DNA of 64,000 bases from contig NZ_CP007452.1 in NCBI RefSeq assembly GCF_000597865.1, positions 1,495,183 to 1,559,182 of the forward strand. Reading direction: 5' to 3'. The stretch is from Peptoclostridium acidaminophilum DSM 3953 (GTDB taxonomy: Bacteria; Bacillota; Clostridia; Peptostreptococcales; Peptostreptococcaceae). The notes under the pieces were generated by a model that worked only from the letters and a program-made list of their open reading frames with translations, had not been told where the DNA came from and ran no database searches. Positions 43,668-53,100 of the stretch are shown here, in pieces; the first letter of the stretch is position 1; each line of letters begins with the position of its first letter. Made by a program: the position numbers and the translations under genes.

Positions 43668-45192
43668 CCGCATCCACTCCTTTCATTTCAATGCTTTCAC
43701 CGGCCATAAGAAGGCCGAGCTCCTCTTTCGTACATGTCTTGGCATCCACTATGCCTGTTATCTTGCCTCCGCAAACAACCATTATCCTGTCGCAAAGCTC
43801 CATTAGAACGTCAAGGTCCTCGCCTACGAAAATCACGGCTACGCCTTTTTTCTTCTGCTCATTGAGAAGGTCATACACTGTGTACGCAGCTCCTATGTCA
43901 AGCCCCCTTGCAGGATATGCCGTAATTATAAGATGCGGATTAAGGTCTATTTCCCTGCCCAGCAGCACCTTCTGAATATTGCCGCCTGAGAGCTGCCTTA
44001 CTGGATGGTGTATTCCAGGAGTGCTTATGTCAAGCCTCCTCACTATGTCTCTTGCCTTGTCTGCTACGGGTTTCCTTTTTACAAAGGCGCCCTTTTGCCT
44101 GTGGTACTCCTTAAGCAATATATTGTCTACTATGTCCATGGAAGCCACCAGACCCATGCCAAGTCTGTCTTCAGGCACAAAGCTCATGCTTATGCCCATC
44201 TTTATTATGTCCCTTGGGCTTTTGCCCACTATGTTTTCTTCCTCGTATATGATCTGGCCTGATTCTACCGGATACACTCCTGCTATGCTTTCGCACAGCT
44301 CCTTCTGGCCGCTTCCCGCCACTCCTGCGACTCCGAGTATCTCGCCGCCGTAGAGCTCAAAAGACATGTCCTTTATTACCCTGGCGCCTTGTATGTCTAA
44401 CGCGTTAAGATCTTTGACCATGAGAGTCTTCTTCTGTGTCCTTGCCTCAGGCCTTTCTATTGAAAGCTCTACAGCTCTTCCAACCATAAGGTCTGTAAGC
44501 TTTTGTGGGTTAGTATCTGATTTGTCTACTGTGCCAACTACTTCTCCCTTTCGAAGCACTGTTATCCTGTCGCTTATCTCCATTACCTCGTTGAGCTTGT
44601 GCGTGATTATTATAACGGCGCAGCCTTCCTTTTTCATGTTTCTGATGATGTCAAAAAGCTTTGTCGTCTCCTGAGGAGTGAGCACGGCTGTCGGCTCGTC
44701 AAGTATGAGTATCTTCGCGCCCCTGTAGAGCACCTTGAGTATCTCGAGTCTTTGCTTCTCGGCAACCGACATCTCGTACACCTTTTTGTCGGGATCGATC
44801 TCGAGGTTGAATCTTTGAGAAATCTCGCTTATTTCCTTTGTCAGACCCTTGCTATCGACAAATAGTCCGCCCTTTTGGCCGGCGATTATATTCTCCTTGG
44901 CACTCATTACATCTACCAGCTTGAAATGCTGATAGATCATTCCTATGCCCATGTCTATGGCATCTTTTGGATTCTTGAATGTCACCTGTTTTTCGTCCAC
45001 ATAAATAGAGCCGCTGTCAGGGGAATATATCCCTGACAGCATGCTCATGAGTGTACTCTTTCCGGCTCCATTTTCTCCAAGCAGCGAGTGGATTTCCCCC
45101 GCCTTGATGTCTATGCTTACATTATAGTTTGCTATAACAGTTCCAAATTGTTTTGTAAGTCCCTCTACTCTGATAAGAGAATTCGAATTCAT
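43660..45192 (-). CDS. BMP-type nucleoside ABC transporter ATPase (NupO-like)
   Basis: A 510-residue protein with two fused nucleotide-binding domains, as in sugar and nucleoside importers. Domain 1: GENGAGKSTLMSML (Walker A), signature VAEKQRLEILKVL, Walker B ILILDEPTAVLT. Domain 2 (from about 250) has a changed Walker A, GVAGSGQKELCES, signature LSGGNIQKVLLGREI, and ITAYPARGLDIGA in place of the LDEPT motif; this asymmetry is normal for the family. Cytoplasmic side of the membrane. Confidence 0.95.
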   Translation of the reverse strand: MNSNSLIRVEGLTKQFGTVIANYNVSIDIKAGEIHSLLGENGAGKSTLMSMLSGIYSPDSGSIYVDEKQVTFKNPKDAIDMGIGMIYQHFKLVDVMSAKENIIAGQKGGLFVDSKGLTKEISEISQRFNLEIDPDKKVYEMSVAEKQRLEILKVLYRGAKILILDEPTAVLTPQETTKLFDIIRNMKKEGCAVIIITHKLNEVMEISDRITVLRKGEVVGTVDKSDTNPQKLTDLMVGRAVELSIERPEARTQKKTLMVKDLNALDIQGARVIKDMSFELYGGEILGVAGVAGSGQKELCESIAGVYPVESGQIIYEEENIVGKSPRDIIKMGISMSFVPEDRLGMGLVASMDIVDNILLKEYHRQKGAFVKRKPVADKARDIVRRLDISTPGIHHPVRQLSGGNIQKVLLGREIDLNPHLIITAYPARGLDIGAAYTVYDLLNEQKKKGVAVIFVGEDLDVLMELCDRIMVVCGGKITGIVDAKTCTKEELGLLMAGESIEMKGVDADA

Positions 45193-45204
45193 AAAATCAC
45201 CTGA

Positions 45205-46308
45205 TTATTTTTTTATCTTGCCTTCAACGCCTTCGACAAACCAATCTATAGAAAGCATTTGCTCGTCTGTCAGCTTTTCGCCTTCCTTAACCTTTAGGTT
45301 TCCTTCGTTATCCTTTATAGGTCCTGCGAAAACCTCGAAGCTTCCATCTTTTATCTTGGCTTCTATTTCCTGAACCTTTGCAACCGCTTCAGCTGGCACA
45401 AGCTCTGTCATAGGAGCAAGCTGTATTGTTCCTGTCTCCATTCCGCCCCAGTAGCTGTCGCTCTTCCAAGTACCGTCCATTGCAGCCTTTACCTGCTCTG
45501 CATAGTATGGTCCCCAGTTCCATATTGGAGCTGTAAGGTATGCTTTTGGAGCCATTGCCTTCATGTCTGTGTTGTATCCTATAGAGAACGCGCCTCTTTC
45601 CTGTGCTGCCTGCTGTGGTCCTGCTGTATCCTGGTGCTGGGCTATTATATCCGCGCCTTCGTCAAGCAGCGAGTTTGCAGCGTCCTTTTCAGTTACTGGA
45701 TCGTACCAGGTATGAGTCCATCTTACTACTACCTTGGCATCTGGATTAACTGATCTTACGCCAAGCGTAAACGCGTCTATTCCCCTTACTACCTCTGGTA
45801 TTTCAAATGCTGCTACGTAGCCTATCTTGTCTGTTTGCGTCTTCAGCCCTGCCACAATACCCGAAAGATATCTTGCCTGATATTCCCTTCCGAAATAGTT
45901 TGTCATGTTTTCGCCCTGCTTGTAGCCTGAGCAATGCATGAACTTGACATCCGGATATTCCTTTGCAACCTTTTCAACATAGTCCATGTAGCCAAAGCTT
46001 GTTGCGAATATAACCTTCGCGCCCTGGTCTATCATGTCCTTCATTATCTTCTCAACCTCTGGTCCTTCCGGAACAGACTCTTTGTATATAGTTTCAACTC
46101 CGAGTTCTTTTTCAAGGTAAAGCCTTCCCTCATTGTGCGAATAAGTCCAGCCTCCGTCACCTATAGGTCCTACATAGATGAAGCCTACTTTCATTTTTTC
46201 ATCTGCTTTTGATGTGTCTGCAGCCTTCTTTTCTCCCGAGCATCCTGTAAGGATTACAGAAAGCAGCATAACAAAAGACATTAAAAGTGCAACAATTTTC
46301 TTGTTCAT
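45205..46308 (-). CDS. BMP-family nucleoside-binding lipoprotein
   Basis: A 367-residue protein with a lipoprotein signal (MLLSVILTGCSGEKK, lipobox LTGC) and the Bmp fold: KVGFIYVGPIGDGGWTYSHN is the start of domain 1 and TSFGYMDYVEKVAKEYPDV is a hinge-side segment. It delivers purine nucleosides to the permeases encoded downstream in the same direction. The link to xpt suggests guanosine or inosine uptake. SD GGAGGAG. Confidence 0.93.
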   Translation of the reverse strand: MNKKIVALLMSFVMLLSVILTGCSGEKKAADTSKADEKMKVGFIYVGPIGDGGWTYSHNEGRLYLEKELGVETIYKESVPEGPEVEKIMKDMIDQGAKVIFATSFGYMDYVEKVAKEYPDVKFMHCSGYKQGENMTNYFGREYQARYLSGIVAGLKTQTDKIGYVAAFEIPEVVRGIDAFTLGVRSVNPDAKVVVRWTHTWYDPVTEKDAANSLLDEGADIIAQHQDTAGPQQAAQERGAFSIGYNTDMKAMAPKAYLTAPIWNWGPYYAEQVKAAMDGTWKSDSYWGGMETGTIQLAPMTELVPAEAVAKVQEIEAKIKDGSFEVFAGPIKDNEGNLKVKEGEKLTDEQMLSIDWFVEGVEGKIKK

Positions 46309-46396
46309 TTTTTCTCCTCCTAGGCTTTTTTTAAGTCATAGATTTGATTTTAATGTTAACGCTTGAAATATGTAAAACCCTGCTTGCGCAGGCAAA

Positions 46397-46966
46397 TCAT
46401 CTGAAGCTTATACAGTCCTTGTCCATCTTGTCTATTATGGCAAGCGACTTGAGATTAATGCCCTTTGCCCTGAGTTCGTCTCCGCCCTCCTGGAAGCCCT
46501 TTTCAATTACAATGCCAACTCCGGCAAGCTTTGCTCCCGCCTGGTCTATTATATCCTTTATAGCTACTGCAGCCATGCCGTTTGCCAGAAAATCATCCAC
46601 AAAAAGTATGCTCTCGCCTTCGCTCAGGTACCTCTTGGAAATCATAATGTTGTAGTGCTTAGCCTTAGTATATGAATACACCTGGCTTTTATACGTCTCT
46701 TTGTCCAGGTTCTTTGACTCGGTCTTTTTTGCAAATACCACAGGAACATTGAAATACTGAGCGCATATGCAGGCTATGGCTATGCCTGAAGCCTCGATTG
46801 TGACTATTTTGTCTATTTTTTCGCCCTCAAAGAGCTCCTTGAAACGTTTGCCTATCTGGTTTAAAAAATCCACGTCTATCTGGTGGTTAAGAAAGCTGTC
46901 AACTTTCAGTACTGCGCCGTCTTCCACGCGCGCTTCCTTCAATATCTTTTCTTCTACAAAATTCAT
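46397..46966 (-). CDS. xpt: xanthine phosphoribosyltransferase
   Basis: A 189-residue protein from ATG 46966 (AAAGGA ten bases upstream; a GTG at 46972 is less likely). VLKVDSFLNHQIDVDFL is the Xpt N-terminal signature. The PRPP loop ESILFVDDFLANGMAA is complete, and GIVIEKGFQEGGDELRAKG matches the C-terminal substrate hood. It salvages xanthine to XMP with PRPP. Controlled by the guanine riboswitch upstream. A small hairpin at about 46377-46395 after the stop may partly separate it from the transporter genes. Confidence 0.95.
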   Translation of the reverse strand: MNFVEEKILKEARVEDGAVLKVDSFLNHQIDVDFLNQIGKRFKELFEGEKIDKIVTIEASGIAIACICAQYFNVPVVFAKKTESKNLDKETYKSQVYSYTKAKHYNIMISKRYLSEGESILFVDDFLANGMAAVAIKDIIDQAGAKLAGVGIVIEKGFQEGGDELRAKGINLKSLAIIDKMDKDCISFR

Positions 46967-47000
46967 ACGCACAGCATCCTTTCGAGGTTTATTTGCTCTT

Positions 47001-47036
47001 AAAATAAAAAAGCCTGTCGCAAACAGACAGGGTTTA
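47001..47036 (-). terminator. expression-platform terminator of the guanine riboswitch
   Basis: CCTGTC / GACAGG stem followed by TTTTTTATTTT on the minus strand. Its 5' arm (AAACCCTGT) can also pair with the 3' strand of aptamer stem P1 (ACAGGTTTAG), which gives the switch. Confidence 0.85.
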
Positions 47037-47137
47037 AAGCTTGGTGTCCCGGCATGCGATTTAAAAATAAAGTGGTTTGAACATGTAATTTACGGTAAGT
47101 TCAAACAGTTTTAGCATGCAAGACCTGTAAAGCCTAA

Positions 47138-47207
47138 ACCTGTAGTCAGACCTCGTTACGGCAGTCTGGTAGATACTCGCGGGCCATATCCCCGCGATTA
47201 TACAGGT
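47138..47207 (-). promoter_or_regulatory. guanine riboswitch aptamer for xpt
   Basis: Seventy nt on the minus strand with P1 ACCTGTA / TACAGGT, core GGATATGG, TATCTACC, CCGTAAC and the 3' junction GACTAC. The C in GAC is the specificity base for guanine (U would mean adenine). About 100 bases separate it from the terminator, longer than usual, and that stretch contains an extra GTTTGAAC / GTTCAAAC hairpin (about 47075-47106). Confidence 0.95.
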
Positions 47208-47311
47208 GAACTATATTGATTTTTAAGCATTCATCATTCAGCCTATTTAATTTTAAACCATACATTGTGAAAAAGCAACCAAAAAAGCTTGTCGTATTAT
47301 AAATACAATAA

Positions 47312-47341
47312 TAAAAATGCCCGGCCCGAATTCGGGCCGGG
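47312..47341 (-). terminator. terminator after the Pit gene
   Basis: A 22-base GC palindrome around CCCGGCCCGAATTCGGG (47320-47341), followed by ATTTTTATT on the minus strand. Confidence 0.85.
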
Positions 47342-47359
47342 ATGCTTGTCACGCCGAGC

Positions 47360-48319
47360 CTACAGTGGCGCAAAAAATCTGTATATGCTAAGGAGCGCAT
47401 AGCCTGTCACACCTGCTATCGTAGGCGTTCCAAACCATGCAAACAATATGTTTCTTATCGTCCTGTAGTTGACTGCCCTTGTCCCTTTTACAAGCCCTAC
47501 GCCAAACACCGCTCCCACTATGGCCTGCGAAGTCGATACCGGTATTCCTATCCTGGCATAAATATAAACGACTACTCCTGCTGTTAGAACCGAAACAAAA
47601 CCTGATACCGGAGAAAGCTGCGCTATGCCCTCGCCAACAGTCATCATAACAGGCCTTGAAAACGTCAGCACGCCGAGTGCTATTGTAGCTCCGCCTATGA
47701 GTTGAGCATTTCCTGTATCAATCAGACCCAGCCTGCCTGCATATACCGAAAAAACGTTTGCCACGTTGTTAGCCCCAAGCGAATACGCTGAAAATGCCCC
47801 TGCTATTATGTAGCCTGTCTTTATGAACCTGTCATAATAGGCAAACTCCATTATTCTCGATTCAAGATATTTTTCTATGAGCTTGTAAATTAAAAATCCT
47901 ATAGCTGCTGCACCCAGCGGCGTTGCAAACCAGGCTCCGAAAAACTGCAGCGTGGCACTGAAATCAGCTTTTCCAATCACTGATGCCGTGCCCAGAATCG
48001 AGCCTATAATCGACTGCGAGGTGGACACCGGATACCTGAGCACCGTCATGATTATTACTGTTATGGCTGCTGCAAGCATCACTATAAATGCATATGCAGG
48101 ACTCTCTATTCCGCTTGAATATGCATAACTGCTGAGCTTGTCGATTCCCTTGTCGCCGTCTATCAGGGCTCCAAGCATTACAAAAACAGCTATTATTGTT
48201 ATAGCCGTAGAGTATTTGACTGCCCTTGTGGAGACTGCCGTTGCAAAACAGTTTGCGGCATCGTTGGCTCCAAGAGCCCAGCCAAGTATAATACCTGAAA
48301 TAAGCGAAGGTGAAAACAT
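47360..48319 (-). CDS. pit: inorganic phosphate transporter, PiT family
   Basis: A 319-residue membrane protein with about ten helices, shorter than E. coli Pit but normal for clostridial forms. The two inverted signature copies are present: GANDAANCFATAVSTRAV near the start and SLGANNVANVFSVYAG in the middle, each with the phosphate-binding Asn/Asp. VSTSQSIIGSILG and PVSTSQAIVGAVFG are the matching C-terminal half signatures. Encoded 7 bases after a DUF47 gene, the usual pairing. Low-affinity, ion-coupled phosphate uptake. Confidence 0.93.
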   Translation of the reverse strand: MFSPSLISGIILGWALGANDAANCFATAVSTRAVKYSTAITIIAVFVMLGALIDGDKGIDKLSSYAYSSGIESPAYAFIVMLAAAITVIIMTVLRYPVSTSQSIIGSILGTASVIGKADFSATLQFFGAWFATPLGAAAIGFLIYKLIEKYLESRIMEFAYYDRFIKTGYIIAGAFSAYSLGANNVANVFSVYAGRLGLIDTGNAQLIGGATIALGVLTFSRPVMMTVGEGIAQLSPVSGFVSVLTAGVVVYIYARIGIPVSTSQAIVGAVFGVGLVKGTRAVNYRTIRNILFAWFGTPTIAGVTGYALLSIYRFFAPL

Positions 48320-48325
48320 AATTCA

Positions 48326-48985
48326 TCAAACCTTTCTGGACACCATAATTCTCTCCAAAATATCGGATATGTCCTCTACTATATTCGAAACCTTGGCTAT
48401 CTCTACCACAACCGACTTGAGCTGCATCTTTTCAGCAAGCTCCATGTCGGATTTGAATATCCGTCTTACAAGATCGAACTCTATGAGATCGATTTCATGC
48501 TCTATTGTATCTATTTCAATAAGCTCATCTCTTTTTTTATAAGCCTCCCATAGATTCGAGAGCATGCCGTCTATAGTGCTTCTGAGCAGTCCCAGCTGCC
48601 CTTTTGTCTTTTCATTTATAAGCAGCACGCTGCTCTTGTATGGCGTATCTATTGTTATGCATTCCAGGACTATCCTCTTTATTATATCCTCAGCCGCATT
48701 TGCCACCTTGTCAACTTCCTCTATTACCATTAGTATTTCTCTCCTGGATTCCGGAAGAAGAGCCCCACTGAGAAGCTCCTGTATTATTTTGTGTCTTATG
48801 CCGTCTGCATTCGACTCGGCCGCCGATACTCTGTTTATTATGTCAACGAGCTCCTCCTCCGATTCAGTTTCCCAGACCCTGCCCAGCCCATCTGTGAACA
48901 TCGTGTAGCATTCTATCACGGCATCCAGGTGCTTCATTAAAAGATCTCTTATTTTTGTATCTTTTTTGAAGAAAAACGACAACAT
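48326..48985 (-). CDS. DUF47 (PhoU-like) phosphate transport accessory protein
   Basis: A 219-residue all-helical cytoplasmic protein of the PhoU-like DUF47 family. LSFFFKKDTKIRDLLMKHLDAVIE at the N-terminus (landmark FFxKD) and AESNADGIRHKIIQELLSGALLP (landmark E-x-x-AD-x-x-R) carry the family pattern and acidic metal sites. It is upstream of and in the same operon as pit, and probably controls it. Confidence 0.9.
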   Translation of the reverse strand: MLSFFFKKDTKIRDLLMKHLDAVIECYTMFTDGLGRVWETESEEELVDIINRVSAAESNADGIRHKIIQELLSGALLPESRREILMVIEEVDKVANAAEDIIKRIVLECITIDTPYKSSVLLINEKTKGQLGLLRSTIDGMLSNLWEAYKKRDELIEIDTIEHEIDLIEFDLVRRIFKSDMELAEKMQLKSVVVEIAKVSNIVEDISDILERIMVSRKV

Positions 48986-49138
48986 TCCCTATTCCTCCTC
49001 TATCTATATGTACATATGTAAATTAACTTTCAAAACTACCGGCTTTTGCCTTATAATGAATATAACGCTTAATGCTTCTAAAATCCAGCATTTTATGCTT
49101 TTATAGCTTTTCAAATTTTAATGCAAGGGGGATGTATT

Positions 49139-51112
49139 ATGCAAAACATGGAAATATCTGAAATAGAGAAAAATATAGAATATCTCAAGCTGCTTTCAAA
49201 GCAGTATCCTTCCATACCATCGGTATGCTCGGAGATAATAAATCTGCAGGCCATACTCAACCTGCCCAAGGGCACTGAGCACTTCCTGACCGACATACAC
49301 GGAGAATACGAGGCCTTTTCCCATGTCCTTAGAAATGCATCTGGCGTTCTAAAGCTTAAAATTGACGACGTGTTTGACGGTATTCTGAGCGAATCAGAGA
49401 AAAGGAGTCTTGCGACGCTTATTTACTACCCAGACCAAAAGCTCGATATAGTAAAGAAGAGCGGAGTGGACATGAAGGACTGGTACAGGGTTACTCTCCA
49501 CAGGCTGATAAAGCTCTGCCATGTCGTTTCATCCAAATACACAAGATCCAAGGTCAGAAAAGCCCTGCCAAAAGACTTTGCGTATATAATAGAAGAGTTG
49601 CTCCACGAGGATGAGACACGAAAAGACAAACAGGAGTATTACAGCCAGATAATCAACACTATAATAAACATCAAAAGCGCCGACCAGTTCATATCAGCCA
49701 TATGCAGACTTATACAGCGACTTTCGGTGGACAGGCTTCATATAATAGGTGACATATACGACAGGGGACCCGGAGCCCATATAATAATGGATGAGCTGCT
49801 TGAGCACCACAGCGTCGACATCCAGTGGGGAAACCACGACATAATCTGGATGGGAGCAGCAGCCGGCTCTTTGGCATGCATGGCGAATGTTATAAGAATA
49901 TGCACAAGGTATGCCAACCTTGAAACACTGGAAGAGGGGTACGGTATAAACCTCATGCCTCTTGCCACCTTCGCGCTTGAGTATTATTCTGATGACCCAT
50001 GTACACAGTTCGCGCCAAAGCTGCCCCAGGACACATCATTCAAGGAAAAGGACCTTGACCTTATTGCAAAAATGCACAAGGCCATTTCAATAATACAGTT
50101 CAAGATAGAAGGACAGATAATTAAAAGCAGCCCGCAGTACAATATGGAAAAGAGACTTCTGCTCGACAAGCTGGATTTGGAAAACGCCACGATAGAACTC
50201 CCATCGGGCGTATACATGCTAAATGACACCAACTTCCCTACTCTCGACCCTGAAAATCCTTATCAACTTACGCCTGATGAAGATGAGCTTGTGAAGAGGC
50301 TTTCAACATACTTCAAGAACAGCGAAAAGCTTCAACGCCATGTGAGGTTCCTGTATTCAAAAGGCAGCATGTATCTGAAGTTCAACTCGAACCTCATGTT
50401 CCACGGCTGCATACCGCTCAATGAGGACGGCAGTTTCAAAAAAATCAGAATCGGCGGCGACGAGTACAGCGGAAGGAGTCTGCTTGACAAGTTCGACACC
50501 CTCGCCCGTGACTACTACTTCGACAAGGAATCTTTATCCGGCGACTACGGAAGTGACATAATGTTCTACCTGTGGTGCGGAGAGTACTCGCCGCTATTTG
50601 GAAAGGACCAGATGACAACGCTAGAGAGGTATTTCATAAACGACAAGCTGCCCCACAAGGAAAACAAGGACTTCTACTATACTCTTCGCGACAGCGAGCA
50701 GATTTGCATGGCCATACTCGAGAGCTTCGGCCTCGACGAAAACTCCCACATAATAAACGGCCATGTCCCTGTGAAGGCGAGAAAAGGCGAAAGCCCCATT
50801 AAGGCTAACGGAAAGCTGCTTGTCATAGATGGAGGGTTTTCAAAGGCTTATCAGGCAGAAACCGGTCTTGCCGGATACACACTCATTTACAACTCTTATG
50901 GCCTTAGGCTTGCAACACATGAGCCCTTTGAATCCACAGAAATGGCCATAAACGGGGAACAGGATATAAAATCCACAATTGCGGTACTTGAAAAGACTCA
51001 TAGGAAATACGTCATGGATACCGACATTGGAGTTGAACTTAAGGGGCAGATAAATTATCTTAATCTGCTGCTGGCTGCATACATGAAAGGCGCTATAAAA
51101 GAGCAGGAATAA
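49139..51112 (+). CDS. fbp: fructose-1,6-bisphosphatase, class III
   Basis: A 657-residue protein from ATG 49139 (GGGGGA upstream), the usual length of the Firmicutes-type FBPase III. It has the metallophosphoesterase motifs of the class: [28 protein letters not shown] and [21 protein letters not shown] lies earlier. It makes fructose-6-phosphate for gluconeogenesis, needed when growing on amino acids. Unrelated to class I enzymes. Single gene with a strong terminator. Confidence 0.95.
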   Translation: MQNMEISEIEKNIEYLKLLSKQYPSIPSVCSEIINLQAILNLPKGTEHFLTDIHGEYEAFSHVLRNASGVLKLKIDDVFDGILSESEKRSLATLIYYPDQKLDIVKKSGVDMKDWYRVTLHRLIKLCHVVSSKYTRSKVRKALPKDFAYIIEELLHEDETRKDKQEYYSQIINTIINIKSADQFISAICRLIQRLSVDRLHIIGDIYDRGPGAHIIMDELLEHHSVDIQWGNHDIIWMGAAAGSLACMANVIRICTRYANLETLEEGYGINLMPLATFALEYYSDDPCTQFAPKLPQDTSFKEKDLDLIAKMHKAISIIQFKIEGQIIKSSPQYNMEKRLLLDKLDLENATIELPSGVYMLNDTNFPTLDPENPYQLTPDEDELVKRLSTYFKNSEKLQRHVRFLYSKGSMYLKFNSNLMFHGCIPLNEDGSFKKIRIGGDEYSGRSLLDKFDTLARDYYFDKESLSGDYGSDIMFYLWCGEYSPLFGKDQMTTLERYFINDKLPHKENKDFYYTLRDSEQICMAILESFGLDENSHIINGHVPVKARKGESPIKANGKLLVIDGGFSKAYQAETGLAGYTLIYNSYGLRLATHEPFESTEMAINGEQDIKSTIAVLEKTHRKYVMDTDIGVELKGQINYLNLLLAAYMKGAIKEQE

Positions 51113-51174
51113 AAAAAACAATAACCCTTTGCACAGAGGCGACTCGCCTTTAATGCAAAGGGTTATTGTTTTCC
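51113..51174 (+). terminator. terminator between fbp and the membrane protein gene (bidirectional)
   Basis: AACAATAACCCTTTGCA pairs with TGCAAAGGGTTATTGTT across a loop of about 22 bases. The stop codon of the leftward gene lies in it. Confidence 0.88.
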
Positions 51175-51741
51175 ATATTTGAAGGTTATCTGTGCCTTAG
51201 AGAACCTTCTCATCTCCCTGAGATTCCTTCGCACATCCTGGTTGTATATGAACACAAGCGAAAATGCCTCCCACAAAAACACCCAGCCGCCTATGAATAT
51301 TCCCTCCAAGAGTATGCTCATGAGCACATTCTCGCTTATTCCGGTATCTTGAAGAGTGTATGCGGCCGAAAGAAATACAAATGCCATTACTACGTATATG
51401 GCACTTTTTTTGTTTCTTTGTCGTAAATCTTTTGATTCCAAATGTGTCAGAAATTCAAAGTTGTTTTTAATGGCCTCCTGGGTGAGCTTTTCTTTTTTGG
51501 AATTCTTAACAGACTCGGGCAGATGCAGCAAAATCTCGAGCGGGTATCTAAGTGGTATGTCATGGGCGCACTCTTCAAGGAAAAATTTGAATTCAGGCTC
51601 TATGTCCCGCCATCTTACAGGAGAAGGGTCCCAACCATTTAATATCTCTGTGTAGTCATCAAGAGATGCCTCAATGATGTACGCTTTTGCTTCATCGTCA
51701 TACTTGTATACCTTCCGGAAGTAGTCCATCTTCTTTTTCAT
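51163..51741 (-). CDS. membrane protein of unknown function, two helices
   Basis: A 192-residue protein from ATG 51741 (GGAGG eight bases upstream); a frame to 51762 adds seven residues. About 115 soluble residues (the landmark VRWRDIEPEFKFFLEECAHD looks conserved) precede two membrane helices near 120-135 and 145-170 and a basic tail. No recognised family. Single gene. Confidence 0.7.
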   Translation of the reverse strand: MKKKMDYFRKVYKYDDEAKAYIIEASLDDYTEILNGWDPSPVRWRDIEPEFKFFLEECAHDIPLRYPLEILLHLPESVKNSKKEKLTQEAIKNNFEFLTHLESKDLRQRNKKSAIYVVMAFVFLSAAYTLQDTGISENVLMSILLEGIFIGGWVFLWEAFSLVFIYNQDVRRNLREMRRFSKAQITFKYGKQ

Positions 51742-51966
51742 GCACTCGTCCTCCATGCTCATACTTCTGAGATCTTTTATATTAATACCCTGAATTTGCC
51801 TTTAAAATGCATTTTATTCTTTTCGCAGCTAAACGCATGTGCGATTGCCGTGCCTGATTGTTTTTAGCCTCAGCTGTTTTGGGTATCATATGACTGGCTT
51901 GATTTGCGGCGCTTTACTGGTAAACTTATTTATTGTTTACCTTAATCAACTACAAGGAGAATTCCA

Positions 51967-53037
51967 ATGAAGATATCAAGCACCAAGAACATCTCACAGA
52001 AAACGGGGCTGCCTCCGGGGTCGCTTGTCCATGTGGGTAACCATATGCAGGGGCACACTGATATTGAAATAATTCAGTTTAACGAAGACTCCCTGGCTGA
52101 AATCACTCCAAAATCTGCAGATGAATGCTTCAAACAGCTATCGCCCGACACACTCACTTGGATAAGGATAACAGGCCTTGGCGAAATCGACAAAATCGAA
52201 CAGATAGGCTCTGATTTTGGCATACACCCTCTGCTGCTTGAGGACATACTTAACACCTCTCACAGAATAAGTATTGAGGATTTTGAAAGCTATATATGCA
52301 CGATATTCAAAATACTCAGCTACGATGAGTCCTCCGGCCATATAGAACGCGATCAGGTGAGCCTTATATTTGGCGAAAATTTCGTCATCTCATTCCAGGA
52401 AAGACCAACAGCCATATTTAATCCAGCCTTAGACCACATAAGAAATCCCAAGAGCAGACTCCGCAAAATGAAGTCCGACTACCTTTTTTACACCCTTATG
52501 GACATGGTTGTTGACAACTACTTTGTACTCGTAGAAAAACTCGGCGACATGCTTGAAGTCCTCGAAGAAGAAATCATTGAAAATCCAAGCTACGCTACCA
52601 TAAACAAACTCCATCTTATGAAGCGCGAAATGATACACCTTAGAAAGGCTATCTGGCCATTCCGCGAGGTACTCAATCGTCTGCAAAGAAGCGACTCAGA
52701 GCTGATTTACGACTCGACGCTCATGTATTTCAAGGACGTTTATGACCACATAATACAGGTTCTAGATACAATAGAATCATTCAGGGACATACTTTCAGGC
52801 ATGGTCGACATATACATTTCCATTTCAGGAAACAAGATGAACGAGATAATGAAGGTGCTTACGATAATGTCAACCATATTCATTCCGCTGACCTTTCTAG
52901 CAGGAGTTTACGGCATGAACTTCAAATACATGCCCGAGCTGGAGCTCCCATGGTTTTACCCCTGGTTCTTCTATGGAATGCTAGCTGCCATAGCGCTTGC
53001 CATGCTTGCTTTTTTCAAGAAAAAAAGATGGATTTAA
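51967..53037 (+). CDS. corA: magnesium/cobalt transporter CorA
   Basis: A 356-residue protein of the CorA family: a long cytoplasmic N-terminal funnel, then two C-terminal membrane helices (about 290-312 and 325-348) with the selectivity motif GVYGMNF at the pore mouth and the basic end KKKRW. Forms a homopentameric Mg2+ channel. AAGGAG before ATG. No M-box is seen upstream; a short hairpin GGTAAAC / GTTTACC at about 51919-51941 has no U-tract. Confidence 0.95.
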   Translation: MKISSTKNISQKTGLPPGSLVHVGNHMQGHTDIEIIQFNEDSLAEITPKSADECFKQLSPDTLTWIRITGLGEIDKIEQIGSDFGIHPLLLEDILNTSHRISIEDFESYICTIFKILSYDESSGHIERDQVSLIFGENFVISFQERPTAIFNPALDHIRNPKSRLRKMKSDYLFYTLMDMVVDNYFVLVEKLGDMLEVLEEEIIENPSYATINKLHLMKREMIHLRKAIWPFREVLNRLQRSDSELIYDSTLMYFKDVYDHIIQVLDTIESFRDILSGMVDIYISISGNKMNEIMKVLTIMSTIFIPLTFLAGVYGMNFKYMPELELPWFYPWFFYGMLAAIALAMLAFFKKKRWI

Positions 53038-53045
53038 AAATGCAT

Positions 53046-53096
53046 ATAGAAAAAGACAGGATTTAAGCTTTTAAAATGCCCATCCTGTCTTTTTGA
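53046..53096 (+). terminator. terminator between corA and CrtI-like gene (bidirectional)
   Basis: AAAAAGACAGGAT pairs with ATCCTGTCTTTTT over a loop of about 21 bases. Confidence 0.85.
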
Positions 53097-53100
53097 TTTA

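Noticed and set aside
51763-51966. M-box Mg2+ riboswitch before corA
   Set aside because: No conserved M-box segments; only a short hairpin without a T-run.
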